Shown here: positions 33,914-47,700 of the stretch, one piece after another
Numbering within the stretch: the first letter of the stretch is position 1
Layout of the letters: each line of letters starts with the position of its first letter
Origin: Strigamia acuminata
Lineage: Eukaryota > Arthropoda > Chilopoda > Geophilomorpha > Linotaeniidae
Assembly: GCA_949358305.1 (NCBI GenBank)
Contig: OX442314.1
Span: 65,977,369 to 66,041,368, forward strand
Length of the DNA stretch: 64,000 bases
Direction of reading: 5' to 3'
Position numbers and translations under genes: made by a program
The notes under the pieces: generated by a model
What the model saw: only the letters and a program-made list of their open reading frames with translations
Told to the model about the DNA's origin: nothing
The model's database searches: none

Positions 33914-36900
33914 TCGTGGTGTTTGTGCTAAGTCAACTGTGATTAGATCAAAAGTCTATTCTCCTAAATCATTGGTTGAATGTTTCTAAAACTTACATTG
34001 GAGCCTTCTACTAAGGTTTAAACACTATTTCTGAACATTCAGAGACATTGGTCTTGTGGTGTTTGTTCTAAGTCAACTGTGATGAGATCAAAAGTCTATT
34101 CTCCCAAATCATTGGTTGGATGTTTCTAAAACTTACATTGGAGCTTTCTACTAAGGTTTAAACACTAATTCTGAACATTCAGAGACATTGGTCTTGTGGT
34201 GTTTGTGCTAAGTCAACTGTGATGAGATCAAAAGTCTATTCTCTTAAATCATTGGTTGAATGTTTCTAAAACTTACATTGGAGCCTTCTACTAAGGTTTA
34301 AACACTATTTTTGAACATTCAGAGACATTGGTCTTGTGGTGTTTGTGCTAAGTCAACTGCGATGTGAAATGAACTCAAAATTTTTTTTTCAAAATTTATT
34401 GCTTGGGTGTTGCTAAAACTTATATTGAAGGCTTCTACTAAGGTTTAAACACTATTTCTGAACATTCAGAGACATTGGACTTGTGGTGTTTGTGCTAAGT
34501 CAACTGTGATGAGATCAAAAGTCTATTCTCCCAAATCATTAATTGGATGTTTCTAAAACTTACATTGGAGCCTTCTACTAAGGTTTAAACACTATTTCTG
34601 AACATTCAGAGACATTGGTCTTGTGGTGTTTGTGCTAAGTCAACTGTGATTAGATCAAAAGTCTATTCTCCCAAATCATTGGTTGGATGTTTCTAAAACT
34701 TACATTGGAGCCTTCTACTAAGGTTTAAACACTATTTCTGAACATTCAGAGACATTGGTCTTGTGGTGTTTGTGCTAAGTCAACTGTGATGAGATCAAAA
34801 GTCTATTCTCCCAAATCATTGGTTGGATGTTTCTAAAATTTACATTGGAGCCTTCTACTAAGGTTTAAACACTATTTCTGAACATTCAGAGACATTGGTC
34901 TTGTGGTGTTTGTGCTAAGTCAACTGTGATGAGATCAAAAGTCTATTCTCCTAAATCAATGGTTGAATGTTTCTAAAACTTACATTGGAGCCTTCTACTA
35001 AGGTTTAAACACTATTTCTGAACATTCAGAGACATTGGACTTGTGGTGTTTATGCTAAGTCAACTGTGATGAGATCAAAAGTCTATTCTCCCAAATCATT
35101 GGTTAGATGTTTCTAAAACTTACATTGGAGCCTTCTACTAAGGTTTAAACACTATTTCTGAACATTCAGAGACATTGGACTTGTGGTGTTTGTGCTAAGT
35201 CAACTGTGATGAGATCAAAAGTCTATTCTCCCAAATCATTGGTTGGATGTTTCTAAAACTTACATTGGAGCCTTCTACTAAGGTTTAAACACTATTTCTG
35301 AACATTCAGAGACATTGGTCTTGTGGCGTTTGTTCTAAGTCAACTGTGATGAGATCAAAAGTCTATTCTCCCAAATCATTGGTTGGATGTTTCTAAAACT
35401 TACATTGGAGCCTTCTACTAAGGTTTAAACACTATTTCTGAACATTCAGAGACATTGGTCTTGTGGTGTTTGTTCTAAGTCAACTGTGATGAGATCAAAA
35501 ATCTATTCTCCCAAATCATTGGTTGGATGTTTCTAAAACTTACATTGGAGCCTTCTACTAAGGTTTAAACACTATTTCTGAACATTCAGAGACATTGGTC
35601 TTGTGGTGTTTGTGCTAAGTCAACTGTGATGAGATCAAAAGTCTATTCTCCCAAATCATTGGTTGGATGTTTCTAAAACTTACATTGGAGCCTTCTACTA
35701 AGGTTTAAACACTATTTCTGAACATTCAGAGACATTGGTCTTGTGGTGTTTGTGCTAAGTCAACTGCGATGTGAAATGAACTCAAAATTTTTTTTTCAAA
35801 ATTTATTGCTTGGGTGTTGCTAAAACTTATATTGAAGGCTTCTACTAAGGTTTAAACACTATTTCTGAACATTCAGAGACATTGGACTTGTGGTGTTTGT
35901 GCTAAGTCAACTGTGATGAGATCAAAAGTCTATTCTCCCAAATCATTGGTTGGATGTTTCTAAAACTTACATTAGAGCCTTCTACTAAGGTTTAAACACT
36001 AATTCTGAACATTCAGAGACATTGGTCTTGTGGTGTTTGTGCTAAGTCAACTGTGATGAGATCAAAAGTCTATTCTCCCAAATCATTGGTTGGATGTTTC
36101 TAAAACTTACATTGGAGCCTTCTACTAAGGTTTAAACACTATTTCTGAACATTCAGAGACATTGGTCTTGTGGTGTTTGTGCTAAGTCAACTGTGATGAG
36201 ATCAAAAGTCTATTCTCCTAAATCAATGGTTGAATGTTTCTAAAACTTACATTGGAGCCTTCTACTAAGGTTTAAACACTATTTCTGAACATTCAGAGAC
36301 ATTGGACTTGTGGTGTTTCTGCTAAGTCAACTGTGATGAGATCAAAAGTCTATTCTCCCAAATCATTGGTTGGATGTTTCTAAAACTTACATTGGAGCCT
36401 TCTACTAAGGTTTAAACACTATTTCTGAACATTCAGAGACATTGGTCTTGTGGTGTTTGTGCTAAGTCAACTGTGATGAGATCAAAAGTCTATTCTCCCA
36501 AATCATTGGTTGGATGTTTCTAAAACTTACATTGGAGCCTTCTACTAAGGTGTAAACACTATTTCTGAACATTCAGAGACATTGGTCTTGTGGTGTTTGT
36601 GCTAAGTCAACTGTGATGAGATCAAAAGTCTATTCTCCCAAATCATTGGTTAGATGTTTCTAAAACTTACATTGGAGCCTTCTACTAAGGTTTAAACACT
36701 ATTTCTGAACATTCAGAGACATTGGTCTTGTGGTGTTTGTGCTAAGTCAACTGTGATGAGATCAAAAGTCTATTCTCCCAAATCATTGGTTGGATGTTTC
36801 TAAAACTTACATTGGAGCCTTCTACTAAGGTTTAAACACTATTTCTGAACATTCAGAGACATTGGTCTTGTGGTGTTTGTGCTAAGTCAACTGTGATGAG

Positions 36901-39900
36901 ATCAAAAGTCTATTCTCCTAAATCAATGGTTGAACGTTTCTAAAACTTACATTGGAGCCTTCTACTAAGGTTTAAACACTATTTCTGAACATTCAGAGAC
37001 ATTGGACTTGTGGTGTTTGTGCTAAGTCAACTGTGATGAGATCAAAAGTCTATTCTCCCAAATCATTGGTTGGATGTTTCTAAAACTTACATTGGAGCCT
37101 TCTACTAAGGTTTAAACACTATTTCTGAACATTCAGAGACATTGGTCTTGTGGTGTTTGTGCTAAGTCAACTGCGATGTGAAATGAACTCAAAATTTTTT
37201 TTTTAAAATTTATTGCTTGGGTGTTGCTAAAACTTATATTGAAGGCTTCTACTAAGGTTTAAACACTATTTCTGAACATTCAGAGACATTGGTCTTGTGG
37301 TGTTTGTGCTAAGTCAACTGTGATGAGATCAAAAGTCTATTCTCCCAAATCATTGGTTGGATGTTTCTAAAACTTACATTGGAGCCTTCTACTAAGGTTT
37401 AAACACTATTTCTGAACATTCAGAGACATTGGTCTTGTGGTGTTTGTGCTAAGTCAACTGTGATGAGATCAAAAGTCTATTCTCCTAAATCAATGGTTGA
37501 ATGTTTCTAAAACTTACATTGGAGCCTTCTACTAAGGTTTAAACACTATTTCTGAACATTCAGAGACATTGGACTTGTGGTGTTTCTGCTAAGTCAACTG
37601 TGATGAGATCAAAAGTCTATTCTCCCAAATCATTGGTTGGATGTTTCTAAAACTTACATTGGAGCCTTCTACTAAGGTTTAAACACTATTTCTGAACATT
37701 CAGAGACATTGGTCTTGTGGTGTTTGTGCTAAGTCAACTGTGATGAGATCAAAAGTCTATTCTCCCAAATCATTGGTTGGATGTTTCTAAAACTTACATT
37801 GGAGCCTTCTACTAAGGTGTAAACACTATTTCTGAACATTCAGAGACATTGGTCTTGTGGTGTTTGTGCTAAGTCAACTGTGATGAGATCAAAAGTCTAT
37901 TCTCCCAAATCATTGGTTAGATGTTTCTAAAACTTACATTGGAGCCTTCTACTAAGGTTTAAACACTATTTCTGAACATTCAGAGACATTGGTCTTGTGG
38001 TGTTTGTGCTAAGTCAACTGTGATGAGATCAAAAGTCTATTCTCCCAAATCATTGGTTGGATGTTTCTAAAACTTACATTGGAGCCTTCTACTAAGGTTT
38101 AAACACTATTTCTGAACATTCAGAGACATTGGTCTTGTGGTGTTTGTGCTAAGTCAACTGTGATGAGATCAAAAGTCTATTCTCCCAAATCATTGGTTGG
38201 ATGTTTCTAAAACTTACATTAGAGCCTTCTACTAAGGTTTAAACACTAATTCTGAACATTCAGAGACATTGGTCTTGTGGTGTTTGTGCTAAGTCAACTG
38301 TGATGAGATCAAAAGTCTATTCTCCCAAATCATTGGTTGGATGTTTCTAAAACTTACATTGGAGCCTTCTACTAAGGTTTAAACACTATTTCTGAACATT
38401 CAGAGACATTGGTCTTGTGGTGTTTGTGCTAAGTCAACTGTGATGAGATCAAAAGTCTATTCTCCTAAATCAATGGTTGAATGTTTCTAAAACTTACATT
38501 GGAGCCTTCTACTAAGGTTTAAACACTATTTCTGAACATTCAGAGACATTGGACTTGTGGTGTTTCTGCTAAGTCAACTGTGATGAGATCAAAAGTCTAT
38601 TCTCCCAAATCATTGGTTGGATGTTTCTAAAACTTACATTGGAGCCTTCTACTAAGGTTTAAACACTATTTCTGAACATTCAGAGACATTGGTCTTGTGG
38701 TGTTTGTGCTAAGTCAACTGTGATGAGATCAAAAGTCTATTCTCCCAAATCATTGGTTGGATGTTTCTAAAACTTACATTGGAGCCTTCTACTAAGGTGT
38801 AAACACTATTTCTGAACATTCAGAGACATTGGTCTTGTGGTGTTTGTGCTAAGTCAACTGTGATGAGATCAAAAGTCTATTCTCCCAAATCATTGGTTAG
38901 ATGTTTCTAAAACTTACATTGGAGCCTTCTACTAAGGTTTAAACACTATTTCTGAACATTCAGAGACATTGGTCTTGTGGTGTTTGTGCTAAGTCAACTG
39001 TGATGAGATCAAAAGTCTATTCTCCCAAATCATTGGTTGGATGTTTCTAAAACTTACATTGGAGCCTTCTACTAAGGTTTAAACACTATTTCTGAACATT
39101 CAGAGACATTGGTCTTGTGGTGTTTGTGCTAAGTCAACTGTGATGAGATCAAAAGTCTATTCTCCTAAATCAATGGTTGAACGTTTCTAAAACTTACATT
39201 GGAGCCTTCTACTAAGGTTTAAACACTATTTCTGAACATTCAGAGACATTGGACTTGTGGTGTTTGTGCTAAGTCAACTGTGATGAGATCAAAAGTCTAT
39301 TCTCCCAAATCATTGGTTGGATGTTTCTAAAACTTACATTGGAGCCTTCTACTAAGGTTTAAACACTATTTCTGAACATTCAGAGACATTGGTCTTGTGG
39401 TGTTTGTGCTAAGTCAACTGCGATGTGAAATGAACTCAAAATTTTTTTTTTAAAATTTATTGCTTGGGTGTTGCTAAAACTTATATTGAAGGCTTCTACT
39501 AAGGTTTAAACACTATTTCTGAACATTCAGAGACATTGGACTTGTGGTGTTTGTGCTAAGTCAACTGTGATGAGATCAAAAGTCTATTCTCCCAAATCAT
39601 TGGTTGGATGTTTCTAAAACTTACATTAGAGCCTTCTACTAAGGTTTAAACACTAATTCTGAACATTCAGAGACATTGGTCTTGTGGTGTTTGTGCTAAG
39701 TCAACTGTGATGAGATCAAAAGTCTATTCTCCCAAATCATTGGTTGGATGTTTCTAAAACTTACATTGGAGCCTTCTACTAAGGTTTAAACACTATTTCT
39801 GAACATTCAGAGACATTGGTCTTGTGGTGTTTGTGCTAAGTCAACTGTGATGAGATCAAAAGTCTATTCTCCTAAATCAATGGTTGAATGTTTCTAAAAC

Positions 39901-42900
39901 TTACATTGGAGCCTTCTACTAAGGTTTAAACACTATTTCTGAACATTCAGAGACATTGGACTTGTGGTGTTTCTGCTAAGTCAACTGTGATGAGATCAAA
40001 AGTCTATTCTCCCAAATCATTGGTTGGATGTTTCTAAAACTTACATTGGAGCCTTCTACTAAGGTTTAAACACTATTTCTGAACATTCAGAGACATTGGT
40101 CTTGTGGTGTTTGTGCTAAGTCAACTGTGATGAGATCAAAAGTCTATTCTCCCAAATCATTGGTTGGATGTTTCTAAAACTTACATTGGAGCCTTCTACT
40201 AAGGTGTAAACACTATTTCTGAACATTCAGAGACATTGGTCTTGTGGTGTTTGTGCTAAGTCAACTGTGATGAGATCAAAAGTCTATTCTCCCAAATCAT
40301 TGGTTAGATGTTTCTAAAACTTACATTGGAGCCTTCTACTAAGGTTTAAACACTATTTCTGAACATTCAGAGACATTGGTCTTGTGGTGTTTGTGCTAAG
40401 TCAACTGTGATGAGATCAAAAGTCTATTCTCCCAAATCATTGGTTGGATGTTTCTAAAACTTACATTGGAGCCTTCTACTAAGGTTTAAACACTATTTCT
40501 GAACATTCAGAGACATTGGTCTTGTGGTGTTTGTGCTAAGTCAACTGTGATGAGATCAAAAGTCTATTCTCCTAAATCAATGGTTGAACGTTTCTAAAAC
40601 TTACATTGGAGCCTTCTACTAAGGTTTAAACACTATTTCTGAACATTCAGAGACATTGGACTTGTGGTGTTTGTGCTAAGTCAACTGTGATGAGATCAAA
40701 AGTCTATTCTCCCAAATCATTGGTTGGATGTTTCTAAAACTTACATTGGAGCCTTCTACTAAGGTTTAAACACTATTTCTGAACATTCAGAGACATTGGT
40801 CTTGTGGTGTTTGTGCTAAGTCAACTGTGATGAGATCAAAAGTCTATTCTCCCAAATCATTGGTTGGATGTTTCTAAAACTTACATTGGAGCCTTCTACT
40901 AAGGTGTAAACACTATTTCTGAACATTCAGAGACATTGGACTTGTGGTGTTTGTGCTAAGTCAACTGTGATGAGATCAAAAGTCTATTCTCCCAAATCAT
41001 TGGTTGGATGTTTCTAAACCTTACATTGGAGCCTTCTACTAAGGTTTAAACACTATTTCTGAACATTCAGAGACATTGGTGTTTGTGCTAAGTCAACTGC
41101 GATCTGAAAAGAGCTCAAAATTTTTTTTTCAAAATTTATTGCTTGGGTGTTGCTAAAACTTACATTTAAGGCTTCTACAAAGGTTTAAACACTTTTTATA
41201 AACATTCAGACACATTGGACTTGTGGTGTTTGTGCTAAGTCAACTGTGATGAGATCAAAAGTCTATTCTCCCAAATCATTGGTTGGATGTTTCTAAAACT
41301 TACATTGGAGCCTTCTACTAAGGTTTAAACACTATTTCTGAACATTCAGAGACATTGGTCTTGTGGTGTTTGTGCTAAGTCAACTGTGATGAGATCAAAA
41401 GTCTATTCTCCTAAATCAATGGTTGAATGTTTCTAAAACTTACATTGGAGCCTTCTACTAAGGTTTAAACACTATTTCTGAACATTCAGAGACATTGGAC
41501 TTGTGGTGTTTCTGCTAAGTCAACTGTGATGAGATCAAAAGTCTATTCTCCCAAATCATTGGTTGGATGTTTCTAAAACTTACATTGGAGCCTTCTACTA
41601 AGGTTTAAACACTATTTCTGAACATTCAGAGACATTGGACTTGTGGTGTTTCTGCTAAGTCAACTGTGATGAGATCAAAAGTCTATTCTCCCAAATCATT
41701 GGTTGGATGTTTCTAAAACTTACATTGGAGCCTTCTACTAAGGTTTAAACACTATTTCTGAACATTCAGAGACATTGGTCTTGTGGTGTTTGTGCTAAGT
41801 CAACTGTGATGAGATCAAAAGTCTATTCTCCCAAATCATTGGTTGGATGTTTCTAAAACTTACATTGGAGCCTTCTACTAAGGTGTAAACACTATTTCTG
41901 AACATTCAGAGACATTGGACTTGTGGTGTTTGTGCTAAGTCAACTGTGATGAGATCAAAAGTCTATTCTCCCAAATCATTGGTTGGATGTTTCTAAACCT
42001 TACATTGGAGCCTTCTACTAAGGTTTAAACACTATTTCTGAACATTCAGAGACATTGGTGTTTGTGCTAAGTCAACTGCGATCTGAAAAGAGCTCAAAAT
42101 TTTTTTTTCAAAATTTATTGCTTGGGTGTTGCTAAAACTTACATTTAAGGCTTCTACAAAGGTTTAAACACTTTTTATAAACATTCAGACACATTGGACT
42201 TGTGGTGTTTGTGCTAAGTCAACTGTGATGAGATCAAAAGTCTATTCTCCCAAATCATTGGTTGGATGTTTCTAAAACTTACATTGGAGCCTTCTACTAA
42301 GGTTTAAACACTATTTCTGAACATTCAGAGACATTGGTCTTGTGGTGTTTGTGCTAAGTCAACTGTGATGAGATCAAAAGTCTATTCTCCTAAATCAATG
42401 GTTGAATGTTTCTAAAACTTACATTGGAGCCTTCTACTAAGGTTTAAACACTATTTCTGAACATTCAGAGACATTGGACTTGTGGTGTTTCTGCTAAGTC
42501 AACTGTGATGAGATCAAAAGTCTATTCTCCCAAATCATTGGTTGGATGTTTCTAAAACTTACATTGGAGCCTTCTACTAAGGTTTAAACACTATTTCTGA
42601 ACATTCAGAGACATTGGACTTGTGGTGTTTCTGCTAAGTCAACTGTGATGAGATCAAAAGTCTATTCTCCCAAATCATTGGTTGGATGTTTTTAAAACTT
42701 ACATTGGAGCCTTCTACTAAGGTTTAAACACTATTTCTGAACATTCAGAGACATTGGTCTTGTGGTGTTTGTGCTAAGTCAACTGTGATGAGATCAAAAG
42801 TCTATTCTCCCAAATCATTGGTTGGATGTTTCTAAAACTTACATTGGAGCCTTCTACTAAGGTTTAAACACTATTTCTGAACATTCAGAGACATTGGTCT

Positions 42901-43191
42901 TGTGGTGTTTGTGCTAAGTCAACTGTGATTAGATCAAAAGTCTATTCTCCCAAATCATTGGTTGGATGTCTCTAAAACTTACATTGGAGCCTTCTACTAA
43001 GGTTTAAACACTATTTCTGAACATTCAGAGACATTGGTCTTGTGGTGTTTGTGCTAAGTCAACTGTGATGAGATCAAAAGTCTATTCTCCCAAATCATTG
43101 GTTGGATGTTTCTAAAATTTACATTGGAGCCTTCTACTAAGGTTTAAACACTATTTCTGAACATTCAGAGACATTGGTCTTGTGGTGTTTG
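33914..43191. repeat. 140-bp satellite, array 3 (about 66 monomers)
   Basis: Divergent 147-bp monomers begin near 34357, 35764, 37171, 39418 (type B1) and 41097, 42076 (type B2). Spacings of 1407, 1407, 2247 and 979 bases show several overlapping higher-order periods, and 8-monomer blocks with AAGGTGTAAACAC and GTTTCTGCTAAG markers recur. The first part is a second copy of array 2 from about 28740 onward. No gene. Confidence 0.98.
41017..42200. repeat. 7-unit (979-bp) tandem duplication with B2 monomers
   Basis: The sequence around the B2 monomer at 41097, including the AAACCTTACATTGG variant, the shortened 132-bp monomer before it and the ACACTTTTTATAAAC variant inside it, recurs 979 bases later. 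Confidence 0.88.
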
Positions 43192-44745
43192 TGTAGCAAA
43201 CAACCTTGGCTCTCACAAGGAATACTGGCGAATTGGTCTGTAAACTCTGGAGACCGCCCGAGACTGTATAGTGGTTGATGAAACAAGTTGACCTCTCAGC
43301 CCAAACTCTAGGCCTAACTGCATCATGAGAAATCAGGCCTAACTGCATTCAGTTGAAAATGATAAAGGAAGCTCTCTGGATACTGGGGAAAACCTTGTGC
43401 CTCCAGTGAGGAGGAGAGCATGCAAAGCTTTCTACTCACTCATTTGCATATTTCCCTGAGTAGGAAATAAGATCAGAAAAGAATGTTCAAAGCAGGAGTG
43501 AAAACACATCAACTTTTTAATCTTAACAACAAGTAACAACTGATTGCTTCTTTAGCAACCACACAACAACTGGTCACCTGCTTACAATAAATATCAGTGA
43601 CCAAACAATACAGATTTGCATAATAACAATAGTGCCAACAAGGTTTCCGTATTCCTACAACAGATGTCAAACTTAACATAAGTAAAGGCAAAACTTAACC
43701 TAACACCTTGATAACATTATGACCTGTGCAAACAGCACTTCACTTAAACTTAACAGATAATTCAAAGGCTAAAACTAACATTAATTACACTCAAAACACA
43801 ATGCTTAGCCCAAACCCAATCACCACCAACAGAGGGCGCAACGTGTCACAGTTTTAACCCCTTTACAACCATGCAATAACAAAGGTAAAGGCTTAGATTA
43901 ATAACTCTTAATATTGGTAATTTATACAAACAATAACTAGTATATATTCCCTATGTCCAGGTTTCATTAAAACCCCAAACTAAATAATAACAGGGCACCA
44001 GTGCAGCACCAAATCCAAGATGGCGACCATGCAACTGCTAAAATGACGTGAATGGAGCCAAACAAGGTCGCAAGCGACTCACAGGCCTTCTCAACGATGG
44101 ATCTGCGTCCTAGAACGGTCAGTACAACTTTCCCAGTGCTTGGACATTGAAACCCGACCAATTCAACTCATTTGCAGGACCCACACGACCACGAGAGGCG
44201 TCGCAAGGCGTGCGCTCACGCCCGACGCTCCCGAACGCTCACAAACGATGTCCAACGTTCATCCAGCGACCCAGGACACCTGGGGAGTTCCTTAAACACC
44301 AATACAAGTTAGTATAAATTAAATCACAAGCAAAACAAGCACTAAAACTGCAATTGTGCTTATTTCAGGTTCTTCCCGTCTCCCAGTTCACTTGCGCTAT
44401 GGCGGCCATCTTGCCGGTGCACGACTATCTCCCTCGCAAGTGAACTGGAAACGGGAGAGAACTTACAAATACTAGAAACAACACCTAAAAGTGAAAAAGA
44501 CACATAAAACAATTACAAAAGACTAAAAACACAACTTTCAAACATTCCAGGTGTGGCAGGCGAAGTGGCAACCCCCTTGAACTTCCAGGATCGTGTCAAC
44601 AAAGCAGCAAACCAACTGGACATGTCAGATATGTGTTAAAAATCTATTCAAACTTGACAACAAAATTAAAAAAGCCTTTTCTTCCTTTCAGAAGATAAAC
44701 AACGTGAAATCTCCAGATCTTTTTGTTGCGTTCTTGCTCGCAACA
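43192..44745 (-). repeat. 3' LTR of element A (1554 bp)
   Basis: In element sense TGTTGCGAGC ... TTTGCTACA, with the TGTTGCG-8-CGCAACA terminal inverted repeat. Matches 50752-52305 by eye throughout. YY1-like motifs at 44015-44030 and 44396-44415. Confidence 0.97.
44015..44030 (+). promoter_or_regulatory. YY1-like motif in element A LTR
   Basis: CCAAGATGGCGACCAT, with ATGG cores on both strands. A second, palindromic site (ATGGCGGCCATCTTGCC) is at about 44399-44415. Both recur in the 5' LTR 7560 bases to the right. Confidence 0.35.
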
Positions 44746-44797
44746 TCGCTGCCAGCCGAAAAAGAAGCAGACAGCCGGCTCAAACAAATCGACCACG
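44746..44797 (-). other. 3' untranslated stretch and pre-LTR motif of element A
   Basis: Fifty-two bases between stop codon and 3' LTR. In element sense the last part is CTTCTTTTT then CGGCTGGCAGCGA, the same pyrimidine run plus CGGC motif as in A', Y and the thymidine-kinase element. Confidence 0.5.
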
Positions 44798-47700
44798 CTA
44801 ATCCAGCTCCAAGGCCCTCACGTGTTTGACCGAGCGGCGGTATTCCTTTCCATTGGCTGTAACTACTCTCACGACGCGCACAAACCCATCTTCGCCGGGT
44901 AGGACCTCGATGACCCGTGCCAGCGGCCAGAAGTACGGATTGCAGCCGACCTTTTCCAGCAATACTATCTGGTTGACCTCCGGATTCTTGAAACGTGAGT
45001 CGCCCTTAACTTCATGAAAATTTCTTAGTTGTTTCAGGTAACTCTCGCGCCAAATCCGCCAGAACTCCCAAATGAAAAGTCGTCTCTTTCTATCCAATCG
45101 CCGTAGGTCTTTTTTCTGTATCGCGTGCAGCGGACGGTTGATTACCCACTTGGGCATTCCTCCAGTGAGGAAATTCTCAGGGCTGAGAATTCTCCCGCCG
45201 TCAACCTCCTCATGCACGTAGGACAGTGGCCTTGAGTTAAGCACGGAACCTATCTCGGCGGCTAGCGTCTGTAGCGTCTCCAAATCTACGGTCCTGCGCA
45301 GCAGCATCTTACGCAATTTATCTTTCACCGACCGCACAAGCCTCTCCCAGGCTCCTCCGGCCCATGGTGACAATGGTGGAATGAACGACCAAACCACTCG
45401 CTTCTCCGAAAGGAACGTCCGGATCCCATCCTTGGTCAGCAATTTACCCCACGACTGTATCTCCTGGCTTCCTCGCTCGAAAGTTTTGGAGTTATCGGAG
45501 AACACTTTCGCCGGATACCCAAATCTTGCGCCGAAACGACGGAAGGCCAGAAGAAACTTTTCCACTGAAAGATTCTCGGAAACTTCCAAATGTATCGCTC
45601 GCGTTACTAGGCAAGTAAATAATAGAATATAGACTTTCCTTCCTTTCTCCTTATGCCTGACTGTGAGAGGACCGAGGTGGTCAATTCCTGTATGCTGGAA
45701 CGGGGCTGCCGGCGTGACGCGCTCCATCGGCGGGTCACCAGTGGATGGGTTATTGCGGTCCAACCGTTCTCGTTTGCAGACCAAGCAACTCCGGATCACA
45801 GCCTTGACCGTTCGGCGTCCTCTTACAATCCAATACTTGTCTCTCAACCGATAAAACGTCTCACTCAGCTCACCATGCAGGAGCTGCAAGTGAACCTTCT
45901 TGATGATTAGCCTTGTTACCCAACTATCCGGGTGTAACAAGATGGGAAACGTCTCGTCGAAGGGAAGCTCTGACTTCCCTAGACGGCTCCTTAGTCGTAG
46001 TAAATCTCTCTCATCCAGAAATATGTCGAAATTTTTCAGGATGGAGCCCTTTGCCACCTTCTCCTTCACCATCGCGGCTTGTCTTTCGTCTGGAAAACTC
46101 AAGACCTGAGCCAAGCGGATGACTCTTTCCTCGGCAACTTCTATCTCGAGAACCTCGAGGTCCCTCCCGCGGGCGGAAAAAGGAAGCCAGCGCCGCATGA
46201 ATGCGAAAACTCGTACGAGGCGATTAAAACTGCTAAACCGCTTGAAAACCTCGCATATATGCGCTTCTCCATCTGACGCAACTAAAGCTACCTTTTCCTT
46301 CTTTGCCTCTTCCATTGGGAGGTCAACGTCTTCGGGTTCGTCCACGAGGTCTTCCAACTGACCAGGCCCGTCCCACCAGAGACGGTTGGCCAAAAGGCTC
46401 TTTGCCTCGCATGGGCGTGTCAATACGTCCGCCGGATTTCGATCCGTCGGGACGTATGCCCACTGACTCGGACTTGACTTCTCAAGAACTTCTGCCACTC
46501 TGTTGGAGACATATGGCTTCCACCTGTTCTTATTAGACTTCAACCACCCGAGCGCGACCATTGAGTCCGAGTAATACCTTATCTTCCCAATCGGATAACC
46601 CGGTAAGAAATCTTCTAAGATGTACTCCACCATCCGGACTCCAACAACCGTTGCTGTCAACTCAAGGCGAGGTAAAGTCAACTTAGTGGTGGGGGCAATT
46701 CTGCTTTTGCTCAAGAGCAGTTGGGTTGCGCCTGACGCAGCTCGAACGTAGATTGCGCACCCGTACGCCTGTGGACTTGCGTCGCAAAAAACGTCAATGT
46801 CCATCTCTTGGCCCGAGTACGTCCCCATCCAACGCTTCACCCGGGCTTCGGTGAGGCGCTGAAGATCGGCGTACCATTTGGCCACTATCTCTCGGTTCTC
46901 TTCTGAGATAATGTCGTCCCATCTGATGTCGTGACCCCACATACTCTGCAAGAGTATCTTCATCCTCAAAATGACTGGAGCTATCAACCCCAAGGGGTCG
47001 AAGACTGATGCCAATAATGACAGAATGCCCCTCCTGGACCGGGGGATCTCAACACCGGTGGGGATCCTGAACATAAGCGTGTCGTCTTGGACACTCCAAA
47101 GGATGCCCAGCATTTTGACAATGCCTAAATCTTCAAACTTGTCTGCACGCATGTGGAAATCTTTGTCTTTGAGTGCGTCAAAGACCTCTGCCTTTGATGT
47201 TGCCCACTTGACGAGAGGCAGCTTTCCCTCGTCAAGGATTCTGCGTAGATTGACACAGTGTTTTACTGTCTCTTTGGTTCCATCGGCACCGGACGTCAAG
47301 TCGTCCATGTAGATGCCCTTGTCTAGGGCATCTGCCTCTTTGGGGAAAAGCACCAAATACAATCGCCCTTGCGCGCGGATCACAGCGCACAACAAGAATG
47401 GCGACGAATTCACCCCGAATGGTACGACTATCATTCTTAAAACGACCAGATGATCCCACAAATTCTGCCAAGAATATCCTTCTTGGAAGTATTCTTCTGA
47501 AACCCAAAGGAATCGCAAAAAATCGCAATGGTCCGGATTAATCAGCACTTGCAGGAAAGCCTGCTTAATGTCTGCTATCGCCACTACACAGAAAAGGCGA
47601 AAACGGATCATAACTGGGACAATATCCGGATTTAAAGAGGGGCCAGGATACAGGCAGTCGTTCAGCGAAGGTAGCCCCTTCTTCGCCGACGACGCGTTGA

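Noticed and set aside
44593-44829. Small genes inside LTRs (for example 44593-44829, 43967-44161, 33684-33881)
   Set aside because: These frames recur only because the LTRs recur; none has a recognisable domain.
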